Shown piece after piece: positions 44,152-53,784 of a stretch of 64,000 bases of DNA. Made by a program: the position numbers and the translations under genes. The DNA comes from Acetispira formosa (nom. nud.) (GTDB lineage: Bacteria > Desulfobacterota > Desulfarculia > Adiutricales > Adiutricaceae). The stretch's first letter is position 1. Each line of letters starts with the position of its first letter. The DNA is taken from positions 124,001-188,000 of the forward strand of contig CP026657.1 of the NCBI GenBank assembly GCA_023525915.1, written 5' to 3'. The notes below the pieces were generated by a model. That model did no database searches. It saw only the letters and a program-made list of their open reading frames with translations, and was not told the DNA's origin.

Positions 44152-45303
44152 GTGCAGGTTTTTATTACACGATTATTTGTGCTTCTGCCAAGTGTTATCG
44201 CAAAAAGCGGCCGCCGGGTGAGGTCCGGCTTACGCCCCGGCTTGACGCTTGTCGAACTTTTGATCGTTGTCCTGGTGTCTTTCCTGGTCATGATGGTGGC
44301 TTTCACCCTGTTTCAAACCAATAGCCGCTACTATCTGCGGCAGGACGCCATGCTGGAGCAGATGCAGAACCTGCGGGTGGCCATGTACACCGTCTCACGC
44401 GATATCCGCATGGCAGGCAACGGATTCAATGTTCTGGGCCCCGATGTTAAGGTTATTCAGCTCTTTATCCCCAGCGAAGGTGAAAGGGACGCGGGCTGGT
44501 TTCAGTATAAATTGGCTGATGGCCGGTATGATACCAGTTACGGCATTCGTCCGGCTTACGGGGTAGACGGAGGCTCTGATGGTTCCGACACCTTGACGCT
44601 GTTCCGGGCCGAGCCTGAGTCAGGTTTGCCAATCGGGCGACTGTCCCATGATTTCAGGCCGGGACAGGATAGGATTATCAACCTGCAGGAAGCTTTGGTG
44701 GAAAACACCATTGAATCGGGAGATGTCATCGCCCTGGTCAATGGTTCGAGAGCGGTAGTGCTGGAAGTGGCCTCCCTGGGCAACAGCTTGCTGTCCCTTG
44801 ATTCCACTATCAGGCTTGAAAACGGCAAAACCAGGAAGGCTCGTTTTTACCCGACCATAGCGATCGACGAGATTCCTTCTTTCCCTTCCGGTTCCAATAT
44901 TTACAACTTGCGTAAAATACACATGATCACTTACTCACTGGACTCCGACAACAACCGGCTGATGGCCAATTATTACGAGCCGGATATCAGGGGCTTGGAC
45001 GATGTGGAAAGAAAGATGGTGGCCGTGGCTGAAGACATTGAAGATTTTCAGGTGCGTTTCGTCTTCAACAACACCACAGACCCTGACAGGGGAGAGGACA
45101 CTGATCTGGACATAACCAGGTTTAGAAATAACCGGGTCCGGGCCATACAGGTGGGCATGGTGTCCAAATCGGCCCTGAAGGATAAGGACAATCATTTGCT
45201 CCGGCCGTTGGAGCTGTTCAACCACACCGAAGTAGGTGAGGCGGATTCTTATCCCCGGCGGGTGCTGACTGAAACTATTTATTTGAGGAATTATAACAAG
45301 TAA
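44152..45303 (+). CDS. pilW: Type IV pilus minor pilin PilW-like (383 aa)
   Basis: Prepilin with cleavage site RPG/LTLVELLIVVLVSF after a long basic leader of about 29 residues (start GTG 44152), the Glu at +5 and a hydrophobic helix. The C-terminal 320 residues have the PilW pattern (RDIRMAGNGFNVLG, DTLTLFRAEPESGLPIG). It primes pilus assembly with PilV, PilX, FimT and PilY1 in the inner membrane. First gene of the operon. Confidence 0.88.
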   Translation: MQVFITRLFVLLPSVIAKSGRRVRSGLRPGLTLVELLIVVLVSFLVMMVAFTLFQTNSRYYLRQDAMLEQMQNLRVAMYTVSRDIRMAGNGFNVLGPDVKVIQLFIPSEGERDAGWFQYKLADGRYDTSYGIRPAYGVDGGSDGSDTLTLFRAEPESGLPIGRLSHDFRPGQDRIINLQEALVENTIESGDVIALVNGSRAVVLEVASLGNSLLSLDSTIRLENGKTRKARFYPTIAIDEIPSFPSGSNIYNLRKIHMITYSLDSDNNRLMANYYEPDIRGLDDVERKMVAVAEDIEDFQVRFVFNNTTDPDRGEDTDLDITRFRNNRVRAIQVGMVSKSALKDKDNHLLRPLELFNHTEVGEADSYPRRVLTETIYLRNYNK

Positions 45304-45317
45304 TTGAGGGAATCATT

Positions 45318-45914
45318 ATGGCTGGCAATCTGATCAAGGCTCCCGCCCGTTCCCGGGCCGCCGGATTCACAATGATGGAGCTTCTGGCGGTTACGGCCGT
45401 TCTGGCCATTCTGGCTATGATAGCCGTCCCCGCGCTTTCGAACATACTGCCTTATTACAAGGTGCGCCTGGAGGCCAAAAACGCGGCCACCATCATGCGG
45501 CAGGCCCGCCTGAAAGCGGCCAGCACCCAGCGGCCCACCCGGGTGGTCTTCAGCTGCGGCGAAAATGACCGGTCGGCGCCGGGGCCGTGCCATTTCAGGA
45601 TGCAGGCGGCCACCTTTGTCGGCGGCGTTTTTGATCAGTGGCGTGATCTGCCCGGCACCCGCCACTATCTGGATTCCGGCGTCGGCATCCAGGTGGCGGC
45701 CGCGGACGGCAGCCTGGAGGCTTCCGATATTGTCTGGGCGGTTTTCATGCCCTACAGCCGGGTTTATTCATCCTTTGATTCAATGGCGGACTGCCCGCAA
45801 TTTTCCATGGTTTTTCTCTGGAAGGGTTACAATTCGCCTGCCAGGGCCGCCTGGGATTTGACTTTGAACAGCAACTCCGGCCGCGCCACCCTGACCAGGT
45901 ATGTCAGTACATAA
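45318..45914 (+). CDS. fimT: GspH/FimT-family minor pilin (198 aa)
   Basis: Prepilin motif AAG/FTMMELLAVTAVLAILAM with short basic leader, then a pseudopilin body containing KAASTQRPTRVVFSCGEND, typical of GspH/FimT proteins. It lies 14 bases after pilW in the same operon. A minor pilin of the tip complex. Confidence 0.88.
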   Translation: MAGNLIKAPARSRAAGFTMMELLAVTAVLAILAMIAVPALSNILPYYKVRLEAKNAATIMRQARLKAASTQRPTRVVFSCGENDRSAPGPCHFRMQAATFVGGVFDQWRDLPGTRHYLDSGVGIQVAAADGSLEASDIVWAVFMPYSRVYSSFDSMADCPQFSMVFLWKGYNSPARAAWDLTLNSNSGRATLTRYVST

Positions 45915-45937
45915 GGAAGCCGGAAAAATGGTGGTTT

Positions 45938-46387
45938 ATGACCATATTGAAATATAGAAGAAATTGTAAAATACAGGGGAAAAACCTTTCAGGTTTCACT
46001 CTGGTCGAGGTTCTGGTCTGCTTTATTCTCATTGCGGTGGGCTGCCTGGCCCTGACCAGGCTGCAATCCACCTCCATGGGGGGCGGGTCGCTGGCCGACA
46101 ATCTGACCGCCGCCTCATTTCTGGCTGAAACCCAATTGGAAAGAATGCGGTGTTTGAACTTTGATGAATTAAACAGTCGGCCCGGAACGCTGGAAGAGAC
46201 GATTACGCGGGAAGGTCTGGAATGCGCCAAAGGTTCGGCCGGCTGCAACTTCACCAGAACCACCACCATCACCCCCAGGAAACCCACCTCCAGGAGTACG
46301 ATGGTTACGGTGCGGATGAACTGGGTTGATGCATTAGGCCCGCGCTCGCTCGTTTATGAGGCGTCAGTGTCGAATATATCCTTTTAA
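45938..46387 (+). CDS. pilV: Type IV pilus minor pilin PilV-like (149 aa)
   Basis: Prepilin motif SG/FTLVEVLVCFILIAVGCLAL, followed by the PilV signature ALTRLQSTSMGGGSLADNLTAASFLAETQLERMR. The ATG at 45938 gives a basic leader (MTILKYRRNCKIQGKN). Part of the minor pilin priming complex. Confidence 0.88.
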   Translation: MTILKYRRNCKIQGKNLSGFTLVEVLVCFILIAVGCLALTRLQSTSMGGGSLADNLTAASFLAETQLERMRCLNFDELNSRPGTLEETITREGLECAKGSAGCNFTRTTTITPRKPTSRSTMVTVRMNWVDALGPRSLVYEASVSNISF

Positions 46388-46460
46388 TTCAAATTTCTTC
46401 GGCCGGAAGAGTGCGGCCGGACAACTGCGCCCTCACAGGCGGGCTTAATCTATCGGAAAC

Positions 46461-47210
46461 ATGAAAGCCATAATTATGAAACCGGAAATAAAACCTGAAG
46501 CTGTAAGGCCGCGTAAAAATTCAAGGCCGAATCTGTCCGCGGGCCGGTCAGGCGCGGAGGCGCACTGCCCCGGTTTTGAAAAGCATCCCCGTGGCTCCAT
46601 CTTAATGTTTACCCTGGTGATTCTGTTGCTGGTCGGTCTGATGGGTTTTGCCATCAACATCAATACCAGGACGGAACTGAACATCTCGGGAAACACCGTC
46701 GGCGGCCGCACAGCCTTTACCCGGGCCGATACGGCCGCCGATGTGACCGCGCTTATGCTCCGGGCCATGCTCTATCCCGAGCTGGACAGCCCACTGGAAT
46801 TCTTTGCGAATTCCAAAGACGATATTACGGTCATCTTCAATGAGGATGATTTCAATCTGGGCGAACTGAGGAGCGCCGCTTTCGACGGACAAACGACGGA
46901 AAAGTATCAGGAACGCTATGTCAGGGCCGGTCGTTCGGAAAGCGACGGAGACGGAACCCCGGATGTGATTTTTATGCGGAACGGCAAAGTTCTCAGCACG
47001 GCTTCCATAGCCATGAGCATGGGCAGCGTGGTTCCGGCCGGCTCGTCTCTCGGCGGTGATGTATTGGTGGTGATGGTAACTTCAGTCAACGGCCGTTCCA
47101 CCCAGGGTGAAAATGATTCGGCGGCCTATGACGGCGCGGACGTCTCAGACGCTCCACACAGCGTTATAACCATCATCTCCCGCGAACCCATTAAAGGTAA
47201 TGGACAGTGA
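46461..47210 (+). CDS. pilX: PilX-like minor pilin/assembly protein (249 aa)
   Basis: The hydrophobic helix RGSILMFTLVILLLVGLMGF followed by ISGNTVGGRTAFTRADTAAD matches the PilX N-terminal pattern, with Ala-Asp in place of the usual EN. It lacks a canonical Gly-Phe-Thr prepilin site, as PilX members often do. Its stop TGA is the first codon of a copy of the 54-bp dispersed repeat, and pilY1 follows 70 bases later. Confidence 0.8.
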   Translation: MKAIIMKPEIKPEAVRPRKNSRPNLSAGRSGAEAHCPGFEKHPRGSILMFTLVILLLVGLMGFAININTRTELNISGNTVGGRTAFTRADTAADVTALMLRAMLYPELDSPLEFFANSKDDITVIFNEDDFNLGELRSAAFDGQTTEKYQERYVRAGRSESDGDGTPDVIFMRNGKVLSTASIAMSMGSVVPAGSSLGGDVLVVMVTSVNGRSTQGENDSAAYDGADVSDAPHSVITIISREPIKGNGQ

Positions 47211-47261
47211 CACGCACTGCCGGCTGCCTGTTGAAGGCATGTTAACCGTGCGCCGGTAAAA
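47208..47261 (+). repeat. 54-bp dispersed repeat, copy 6 (starts at a stop codon)
   Basis: TGACACGCACTGCCGGC, then TGCCTGTTGAAGGCATG and TTAACCGTGCGCCGGTAAAA. The opening TGA is the stop of the pilX-like gene. It is probably the best-preserved copy. Confidence 0.8.
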
Positions 47262-47280
47262 ACTCGGAAGGAGTTAGAAT

Positions 47281-50200
47281 ATGTGTAAAAAAATGCTGAC
47301 CGCGCTGGCGGCGCTTTTTCTTTTCAGCGCCCAGGCCGTTCAGGCCGTACCCCCCAAAATGGCGGATTATGAAGCCGGCCCCTTTCTCCTTTCCCAGTAT
47401 TCAACTCCCCTGGTCATGATGGTTCTGGCCAAGGACCACAAGATGTTTTACCGGGCCTACAATAACCTCTCCGATCTCGATAACGACACGGTTGTTGATA
47501 TCGGCTTCAAACCGTCCATTGAATATTACGGATATTTCGACCCCTATTCCTGCTATATCTATAAAGACGGCCGATTCATCCGGGCCGGCGCGGCCAAGGC
47601 CCAGACCGGCGATGAGGCCGAGGCGCGAAGAAACAGCGCGGGCGTGCCGCCGGATGTGGCCGCCCCGGCCTCCAAATGCGGGGTCTGCAGCACCGGCGAC
47701 CAGTGGAGCGGCAACTGGCTGAACTACACCATGACCAGCCGCATGGATTCCATCCGCCGGGTGCTCTACGGCGGCAAGCGCTCAGTCGACACCACCGGCA
47801 GCGCTTCAGCCAAGAGCCGGACCGTTCTGGAACATTCCTATCTCCCCCACGACGCCCACGTCTGGGGTGTGGAAGTGGTGTCCGACAATCTGTGGGCCGC
47901 CCTGAACCCCTTCGCCCCCTATTATGACGTCAGCCTCTATACCGCTTATGCCAAACCCACCGCCGGCTCAGGCGAAAATGACGGCAACCTGCTCTTTTTC
48001 GCGCGCGTCAGCGACAGCGATACCACCCCCTACCTCCTGGCCGCGCCGGAAGTCCGCTATGACGGGCCGGGCAGTGAAAGGTTATGGGACTGGGCTCTGG
48101 GCGAAGCCCCCATTCCCAACCCGAGCCAGCCCTGGACCAAATGGCCGTCGGTAGACAGGTTCAACGCCAAGGTCGAGGTCTGTGATATCAACAACATGGG
48201 TTCCCATGAAGAGGCTTCGTTCTGCCGCCTTTATTCCCAGGGCAACTCCAAGCCCATCGGCCTTCTGCAAAGATACGGCGATCAAGACAAGATGATGTTC
48301 GGCCTTCTGACCGGCTCCTTCGGCGAGACCTCCCGGCGGAAGGGCGGTCTGCTCCGCAGCCGGATTTCCTCCATCAGCGAGGCGGTCGACGGCAACGGCG
48401 TGGTCAAAAAGGGCGTCGGCAACGACATGAACATCATCCAGGCCATTGATACCCTTCAGATTACCGGCTGGTATAAAAACGCCGACGGCAGCGACTGCAA
48501 GGACGATTGGTCCTGCGGCTACCGCAACGGCAAAAACTGGGATTCCCCCAGTCAATTGACGACTTTCGGCAACCCCGTGGGCGAAATGGTCTATGAGGCC
48601 GTGCGTTATTTCGCGGCGAAGGATTCACCCACCAGCGCCTATGATCCGGGCGGCAGCGAAAAGCACCTGAGCCTTCCGAGGCCGGAATGGAGTATCGCCC
48701 CGATTGTTGACTGCGCGTCGCCCATAATCATGATTATCAGCGACATCTATCCTGAATTCGATTCCGACGACCTGCCCGGCAGCCCATATGGCTCTTTCGG
48801 CAAAACCGATATTTCGGAAAGCGCCTCCCCCTCCGACCCGGACGCGGCCTACACTCCGCCGCTTTCCACGCTGACCGGCCAGGATTTCGGTTCATTCGAC
48901 ATGAAGAGCTATCTGGGCCTGATTACCAAAGCCGAGAACTACAACGGCAGCGGCCGGACTTTCTTCTACGGACAGAACGCGGGCGGCAACCCTTCCAACG
49001 ACGGCATCAATGACAGCCGCAATACCTGCTCGGCCAAATCGATAAGCAATTTGGCCGACGTGCGCGGCCTGTGTCCGGCCGACCCGGTCCGTGAAGGCAG
49101 CTATAGCGTGGCGGCCGTGGCCTATTATGGCCACACCCACGATTTCAGCGGCACCGGCAATGACCGTCCCCTGACCTTCTATTCCGTGGCCATGGATTCG
49201 GCCTTTCCTCCGCTGTCCTTCGATGTGGGCGACAACCAGGTGACGGTCATGCCCATTGCCCTGAGCTCCTCCACCTGGGACAGTCATTTCACCGGCTTCA
49301 TCAATTATTACTTTGCCGAATGGCATGCTGATGTTTATAACAACCCCTTCCAGGTAAAAATCATCACCAACTATGAGGACCAGTTCGAAGGCTCGGATTA
49401 TGATCGCGACGCCCTGGGCCTTTACACCGTTACCCTTCTGGTCGACAAGCCCGCCGCCAACGGCACCACCGAGAAGCTCAGCGAGGCTGGAATCATCATC
49501 AACAGCGGCGAGTTCCAGGGCAGGGAAAATGAGCTTTACCGGTATAAGAACATTATGGGCACAGCCGGTCAGGCCGGCACCAAGGCCGAGATAGTCCCGG
49601 AGGATGTGGCGGGCCTTTTGATTGAAATGGATCTCAGCGGCAGCACCGCCCAGTTGGATATGCTGGTTGGCTATACCATTAACGGCACGACCCAGGATTC
49701 AACTTACATGGATGTGGGCCACGCCGGCAGCAATCACAGCTACAACCTTTCATACGACGGCTGGCTGGACGACGGCATGCCCTTCAACTATAACGGCCCG
49801 GACAAGATCAGTTGGGCCCGGCCCGCCCGCATCGACAATTACAACAGCCCTTGGGGCTGCCTGAATCCTAAGCTTGGGGGCGAGGTCTGCAAGAAAACGC
49901 TGTCTTACCGTCAGGCCCGTTCATTTAAATTCGCCACCACCCCCTCAACGGCCGAGGTGCTGCCCGATCCCCTCTGGCTGGCGGCTAAATACGGCGGCTT
50001 TAATGACAGCAACAACAACGGCCTACCCGATCAGGGCGAGTGGGAACGTTATTCCGGCGACAGCGGCAGCGATCCGGCCAATTACTTCCGGGTCAGCAAC
50101 ATGAACAGGCTGGCTGCCCAGCTGGAAGCGGCTTTTGCCGCCGCCTCCCGCAACATTTCCACCGGCACGGCCACTTCGGCTTCAATCAATTCGGTTCTGG

Positions 50201-53200
50201 GCGGTGGGGTGTCCATTCAGACCATGTATTACACCGCCTATGAGGACACCAAGGACAAGGAGAAAAGCACCACCTGGGCCGGCAACGTCTATGGCCTGTT
50301 CGTGGATCGCTGGGGCAACATGCGCGAAGACAGCCTGGTCAACAGCGTCATGGACCTGGCCACCGGCGAGAAACAGAGCGTGAACCCGGAAGAAGATGTG
50401 GAGGGCGACCTGGTCGTCCAGATTCTGGACGACAGCCTGGGCAACTCCGTCATCACCCGCCATTGGGATGTCTTGGGCACCAATGACCTTGGCGATGTGG
50501 ACGAAGCGGAAACAGTCGAATCCATCAATGACCTGAAATACCTGTGGAACGTCAGTCGCTGGCTGTCAGAGCTGAAGCAGAGCGCGGACGCGAAGACCGA
50601 TCAGGTGACCACCAGCCGCGCCTACAGCGCGATAGGCGGGCGGACGGTTTTTTCCTACTATCCCATGGAGCAGTTGAACGCCCTGGAACCCGGCGGCTGG
50701 AATTACCAGAATGGCCCGGTGACTCTGGATACCGACATTTTCCGATTCAACGACACCAGAGCCGCGGAACTGGCCCCGTGGCTGCTTTTGCTGAATGTTA
50801 ATTCCGAATGGGTCATTGCGCCCAAAGACGGCGGACCCAACCGAATCGTCCTGACCATGGACAGTACGAAACTGCCTTATCAGGGTGCGACTTCGATAGA
50901 ATTCGGCGAGGTTGTTTTCGGCCCGTCCGGCACGAACAAGGATAAACTGAGCATCTCCGGCACAGTGGCGGACGATGTGCTGACCATTAACCTGGAATGT
51001 CTTTATGCCAGCACCAGCAGCGGCAAAGGCGTCCAGCCGGGCACGCTTATTTCTTTGATCAACAATTCAGACCTGCCTATCAGCGCTTCATTGCAGGGCG
51101 ACAACCAGGGCAAGAACTGGCGTATTGACAATCAATTCGATCTGGAGTCAACCGTGGTGCCTGACGTGGAGGCGGCCCGGCGGCTGATCAATTATATTCT
51201 GGGCCTTGATCGCGCGGATTTCCGTCCCAGAACCGTCAGTAACCCCTGGAGCAAGGCCAATGACGCGGGCGAGGTGGTCTGGCGCATGGGCGACATCATC
51301 AACTCCCGGCCCATCATAGTTGGTTCGCCTATCGAAAATTACGATATCCTGTATGGCGATCCCTCCTATTACACTTTTAAGAAAAATGTCGCCACCCGGC
51401 GGCAGATGGCCTATTTCGGCAGCAACGGCGGCCTCTTGCATGCCGTCAATCTGGGCTTCTACGGTTCACTGAGGACCGGGCAGGCCGGATATGCGGTGGA
51501 ATCCACATCGGCGGGGCGGGTGAATTCAACCAAGCACGCCCTGGGAGCGGAGCTGTGGGCCTATGCGCCGACGGCGGTGCTGCCGCATCTTCAGTGGCTC
51601 TCCAAGATGGATTACAACCATTCATATTATGTGGACCTGACGCCCCACATCGTGGACATAAAAAACACCGGCAACACTTCGGTCGGGTTCAGCAACGGCA
51701 GCCAGTGGCAGCCGGGCACCTGGCGCACGGTCCTGATAGGCGGCCTGCGTCTGGGCGGCCGCTCCATTGAAGCCCCCGACCAGTTCTATGACAACGGTGA
51801 GCAGAGGTATTCCCACTGTGAATATTTCGCTCTCGACATCACCGATCCTGAGGTCGCCCCTTCGCTTCTGTGGCGCTACAGCAGCCCGGAACTGGGCCTG
51901 AGCACCAGCCAGCCCACCGTGGTGGCCAATCAGGATAAATGGTATGTGGTTCTGGCCAGCGGCCCCACCTATGACGCGATTGATCCAGATACGGGCGAAT
52001 CAACCGGAGTAACCCTGACCGGCGGCAATGTGGCCTACGACGGCTACAGCAATCAGCATGCCCGGCTGATTGTTCTGGACGCCCTGACCGGCCGTCACAT
52101 TCGGGAGCTGAAGGTCGGCTCCATTGAAGATGAGCTTAATCCCGCGGCCGATATCGGCCCGGGGAGTTTCTTCAATGATTCCTTCACACCCATTGTGCCC
52201 AACTATCTGGTTAATCACAAAAGGGTAACCGGCTCTCCCACTGAGACGGACTGGAGCAACCATGTGGCCTATTTTGGCCTGACCACCAGCCGCGATCCCC
52301 AGACCGGCCTGGACAAAGGCGCTCTCTACCGCCTGAAGATGGTCAGCGACAGGGGGGATGTTCTCGATCCGGCCGATTGGAAGCTGGCCCGCTTCATCAA
52401 CACCGACCGCCCCGTCACCGGAGCCGTTAATTCGTCCTATGACAGCAACGGCAACCTTTGGGTGCTGTTCGGCACAGGACGCCTGTGGAGCCGTGGGGAC
52501 GTTACCCCCTGCGTCGGCCTGGACGACGAATATTTGGCCGCCTGCCATGAGAACCATACCCAATACCTGTTTGGTCTGAAAGAGCCGATGAACGGGGATT
52601 TCATGACTTTTGGGGAAATAACCGGCGGGCTTCTGGATGTGAGCAGTTACAAGGTCTATTCCAGCGGCAAATTGTCCAGCGGGGATGAAGTCGGCGACAA
52701 CGACAAGTTCGACAACTACACCGGCCTGGCTTCGGCCCTGAAAGGGCTGCTGGGCAGCCACAGTTACAACGGCTACAAGCGGCGGCTGTCCACCTGGAGC
52801 ATTCTGGGCGATACCGGCACCGCCGGGAACGTCTATGAAATGTGCGTCACCCAGCCCAAGATTGACGGCCTGGGCAACGGCAATTCCCTGATGGCCTTCA
52901 CCACCTATGAGCCTTCCCAGAACAAGTGCGACGCGGAAGGGCGAAGCTACCTGCATCTGGCCGATACCTTCACCGGGCTGCCCACTCCCTATATGGGGGC
53001 CTATGACCTTGTCCCTGATTCCAACGGGGAAGGGCAGGTCAGCGGCTTTATGAACGCCGGCAGCGGCCACTCCACCGAAGCCTGGATGATTAAAACTGAT
53101 GAAGGGCTGAAGATAGGCACCACCGGGCAGAACAGCAGTATTCACAGCCTCTTTATTCCCGAGGGCGGGCTGAACACTGAAGATCCCGATGATGATGACG

Positions 53201-53343
53201 GCGGCGGGAGCAGTTCGGGCGACGGCAGCCCGATAACCGGTTCCGTGATTTCCTGGCGGGAGGTTCTGGATATGGGTTTCACCATGAGTGATGAAGATCT
53301 GGTGAAAGGCCTGGAAAATACGGAAAGCGAGGCCAATAAATGA
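47281..53343 (+). CDS. pilY1: PilY1-family pilus tip adhesin (2020 aa)
   Basis: Signal peptide MCKKMLTALAALFLFSAQAVQA. The N-terminal two thirds contain repeated Asn/Asp-rich loops and a region with CASPIIMIISDIYPEFDSDD, von Willebrand-like in appearance, plus a calcium-type loop DSNNNGLPDQGEW. The C-terminal part is the PilY1/PilC beta-propeller (NSRPIIVGSP, FGSNGGLLHAVN, ELWAYAPTAVLPHLQWLS, WRTVLIGGLRLGG, GTGRLW). It is much larger than the about 1160-residue Pseudomonas protein. It should act at the pilus tip in adhesion and retraction control. The Asp-rich tail (EDPDDDDGGGSSSGDGSP) is low complexity. Confidence 0.9.
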   Translation: MCKKMLTALAALFLFSAQAVQAVPPKMADYEAGPFLLSQYSTPLVMMVLAKDHKMFYRAYNNLSDLDNDTVVDIGFKPSIEYYGYFDPYSCYIYKDGRFIRAGAAKAQTGDEAEARRNSAGVPPDVAAPASKCGVCSTGDQWSGNWLNYTMTSRMDSIRRVLYGGKRSVDTTGSASAKSRTVLEHSYLPHDAHVWGVEVVSDNLWAALNPFAPYYDVSLYTAYAKPTAGSGENDGNLLFFARVSDSDTTPYLLAAPEVRYDGPGSERLWDWALGEAPIPNPSQPWTKWPSVDRFNAKVEVCDINNMGSHEEASFCRLYSQGNSKPIGLLQRYGDQDKMMFGLLTGSFGETSRRKGGLLRSRISSISEAVDGNGVVKKGVGNDMNIIQAIDTLQITGWYKNADGSDCKDDWSCGYRNGKNWDSPSQLTTFGNPVGEMVYEAVRYFAAKDSPTSAYDPGGSEKHLSLPRPEWSIAPIVDCASPIIMIISDIYPEFDSDDLPGSPYGSFGKTDISESASPSDPDAAYTPPLSTLTGQDFGSFDMKSYLGLITKAENYNGSGRTFFYGQNAGGNPSNDGINDSRNTCSAKSISNLADVRGLCPADPVREGSYSVAAVAYYGHTHDFSGTGNDRPLTFYSVAMDSAFPPLSFDVGDNQVTVMPIALSSSTWDSHFTGFINYYFAEWHADVYNNPFQVKIITNYEDQFEGSDYDRDALGLYTVTLLVDKPAANGTTEKLSEAGIIINSGEFQGRENELYRYKNIMGTAGQAGTKAEIVPEDVAGLLIEMDLSGSTAQLDMLVGYTINGTTQDSTYMDVGHAGSNHSYNLSYDGWLDDGMPFNYNGPDKISWARPARIDNYNSPWGCLNPKLGGEVCKKTLSYRQARSFKFATTPSTAEVLPDPLWLAAKYGGFNDSNNNGLPDQGEWERYSGDSGSDPANYFRVSNMNRLAAQLEAAFAAASRNISTGTATSASINSVLGGGVSIQTMYYTAYEDTKDKEKSTTWAGNVYGLFVDRWGNMREDSLVNSVMDLATGEKQSVNPEEDVEGDLVVQILDDSLGNSVITRHWDVLGTNDLGDVDEAETVESINDLKYLWNVSRWLSELKQSADAKTDQVTTSRAYSAIGGRTVFSYYPMEQLNALEPGGWNYQNGPVTLDTDIFRFNDTRAAELAPWLLLLNVNSEWVIAPKDGGPNRIVLTMDSTKLPYQGATSIEFGEVVFGPSGTNKDKLSISGTVADDVLTINLECLYASTSSGKGVQPGTLISLINNSDLPISASLQGDNQGKNWRIDNQFDLESTVVPDVEAARRLINYILGLDRADFRPRTVSNPWSKANDAGEVVWRMGDIINSRPIIVGSPIENYDILYGDPSYYTFKKNVATRRQMAYFGSNGGLLHAVNLGFYGSLRTGQAGYAVESTSAGRVNSTKHALGAELWAYAPTAVLPHLQWLSKMDYNHSYYVDLTPHIVDIKNTGNTSVGFSNGSQWQPGTWRTVLIGGLRLGGRSIEAPDQFYDNGEQRYSHCEYFALDITDPEVAPSLLWRYSSPELGLSTSQPTVVANQDKWYVVLASGPTYDAIDPDTGESTGVTLTGGNVAYDGYSNQHARLIVLDALTGRHIRELKVGSIEDELNPAADIGPGSFFNDSFTPIVPNYLVNHKRVTGSPTETDWSNHVAYFGLTTSRDPQTGLDKGALYRLKMVSDRGDVLDPADWKLARFINTDRPVTGAVNSSYDSNGNLWVLFGTGRLWSRGDVTPCVGLDDEYLAACHENHTQYLFGLKEPMNGDFMTFGEITGGLLDVSSYKVYSSGKLSSGDEVGDNDKFDNYTGLASALKGLLGSHSYNGYKRRLSTWSILGDTGTAGNVYEMCVTQPKIDGLGNGNSLMAFTTYEPSQNKCDAEGRSYLHLADTFTGLPTPYMGAYDLVPDSNGEGQVSGFMNAGSGHSTEAWMIKTDEGLKIGTTGQNSSIHSLFIPEGGLNTEDPDDDDGGGSSSGDGSPITGSVISWREVLDMGFTMSDEDLVKGLENTESEANK

Positions 53344-53418
53344 GAACGGCCGCGCCGCCGGTTTCAGGACCATGACCGGAACTGAAGCGGCGGCGTGATA
53401 TTCTGCACAAACCCATAG

Positions 53419-53447
53419 CCCCGGAGCCTGAAGGCTCCGGGGTTTTT
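53419..53447 (+). terminator. Intrinsic terminator of the pilus operon
   Basis: CCCCGGAGCC, loop TGAA, GGCTCCGGGG, then five T, 76 bases after the pilY1 stop. Confidence 0.9.
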
Positions 53448-53784
53448 ATGTCGGCCGCCAGCTATCCTCCAGAAACTTATAGATTCGCCTCATATTCCAT
53501 GATCGGGCATGCTTGTAATCTTGCGTTGCGGCCCATTGCGTAGTATAATTATATAAGCATTCTTGGGTTATTCCAGCGAGCTGTTCATTTGATAATGAAG
53601 TGAACACCGGATTCTGTGTGCAATTACTGGCCGTAAAATTCCAGATTTCACAATAGAGTGCGGCTCTGTTCACTGGTTTTTTAATTATAATTTTATATTT
53701 TTATTTTAAATTAAGCTTTTACTTTGTTTGGAAACCATATTTCTATACACATAAGGGAAGCAATATGTGAGGCGGGGATAAGCC
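53448..53784. other. Intergenic region before the FIST kinase
   Basis: AT-rich. A 75-codon frame on the minus strand starts with GTG and has no ribosome site; I do not regard it as a gene. No consensus promoter is obvious for the kinase. Confidence 0.4.

Noticed and set aside
52000..53373. 457-codon open frame on the minus strand
   Set aside because: Antisense to the pilY1 beta-propeller region; the plus-strand product has clear PilY1 motifs throughout.
53446..53673. 75-codon open frame on the minus strand after pilY1
   Set aside because: GTG start without a ribosome site, overlaps the terminator of pilY1, product unlike any family; kept only as intergenic DNA.
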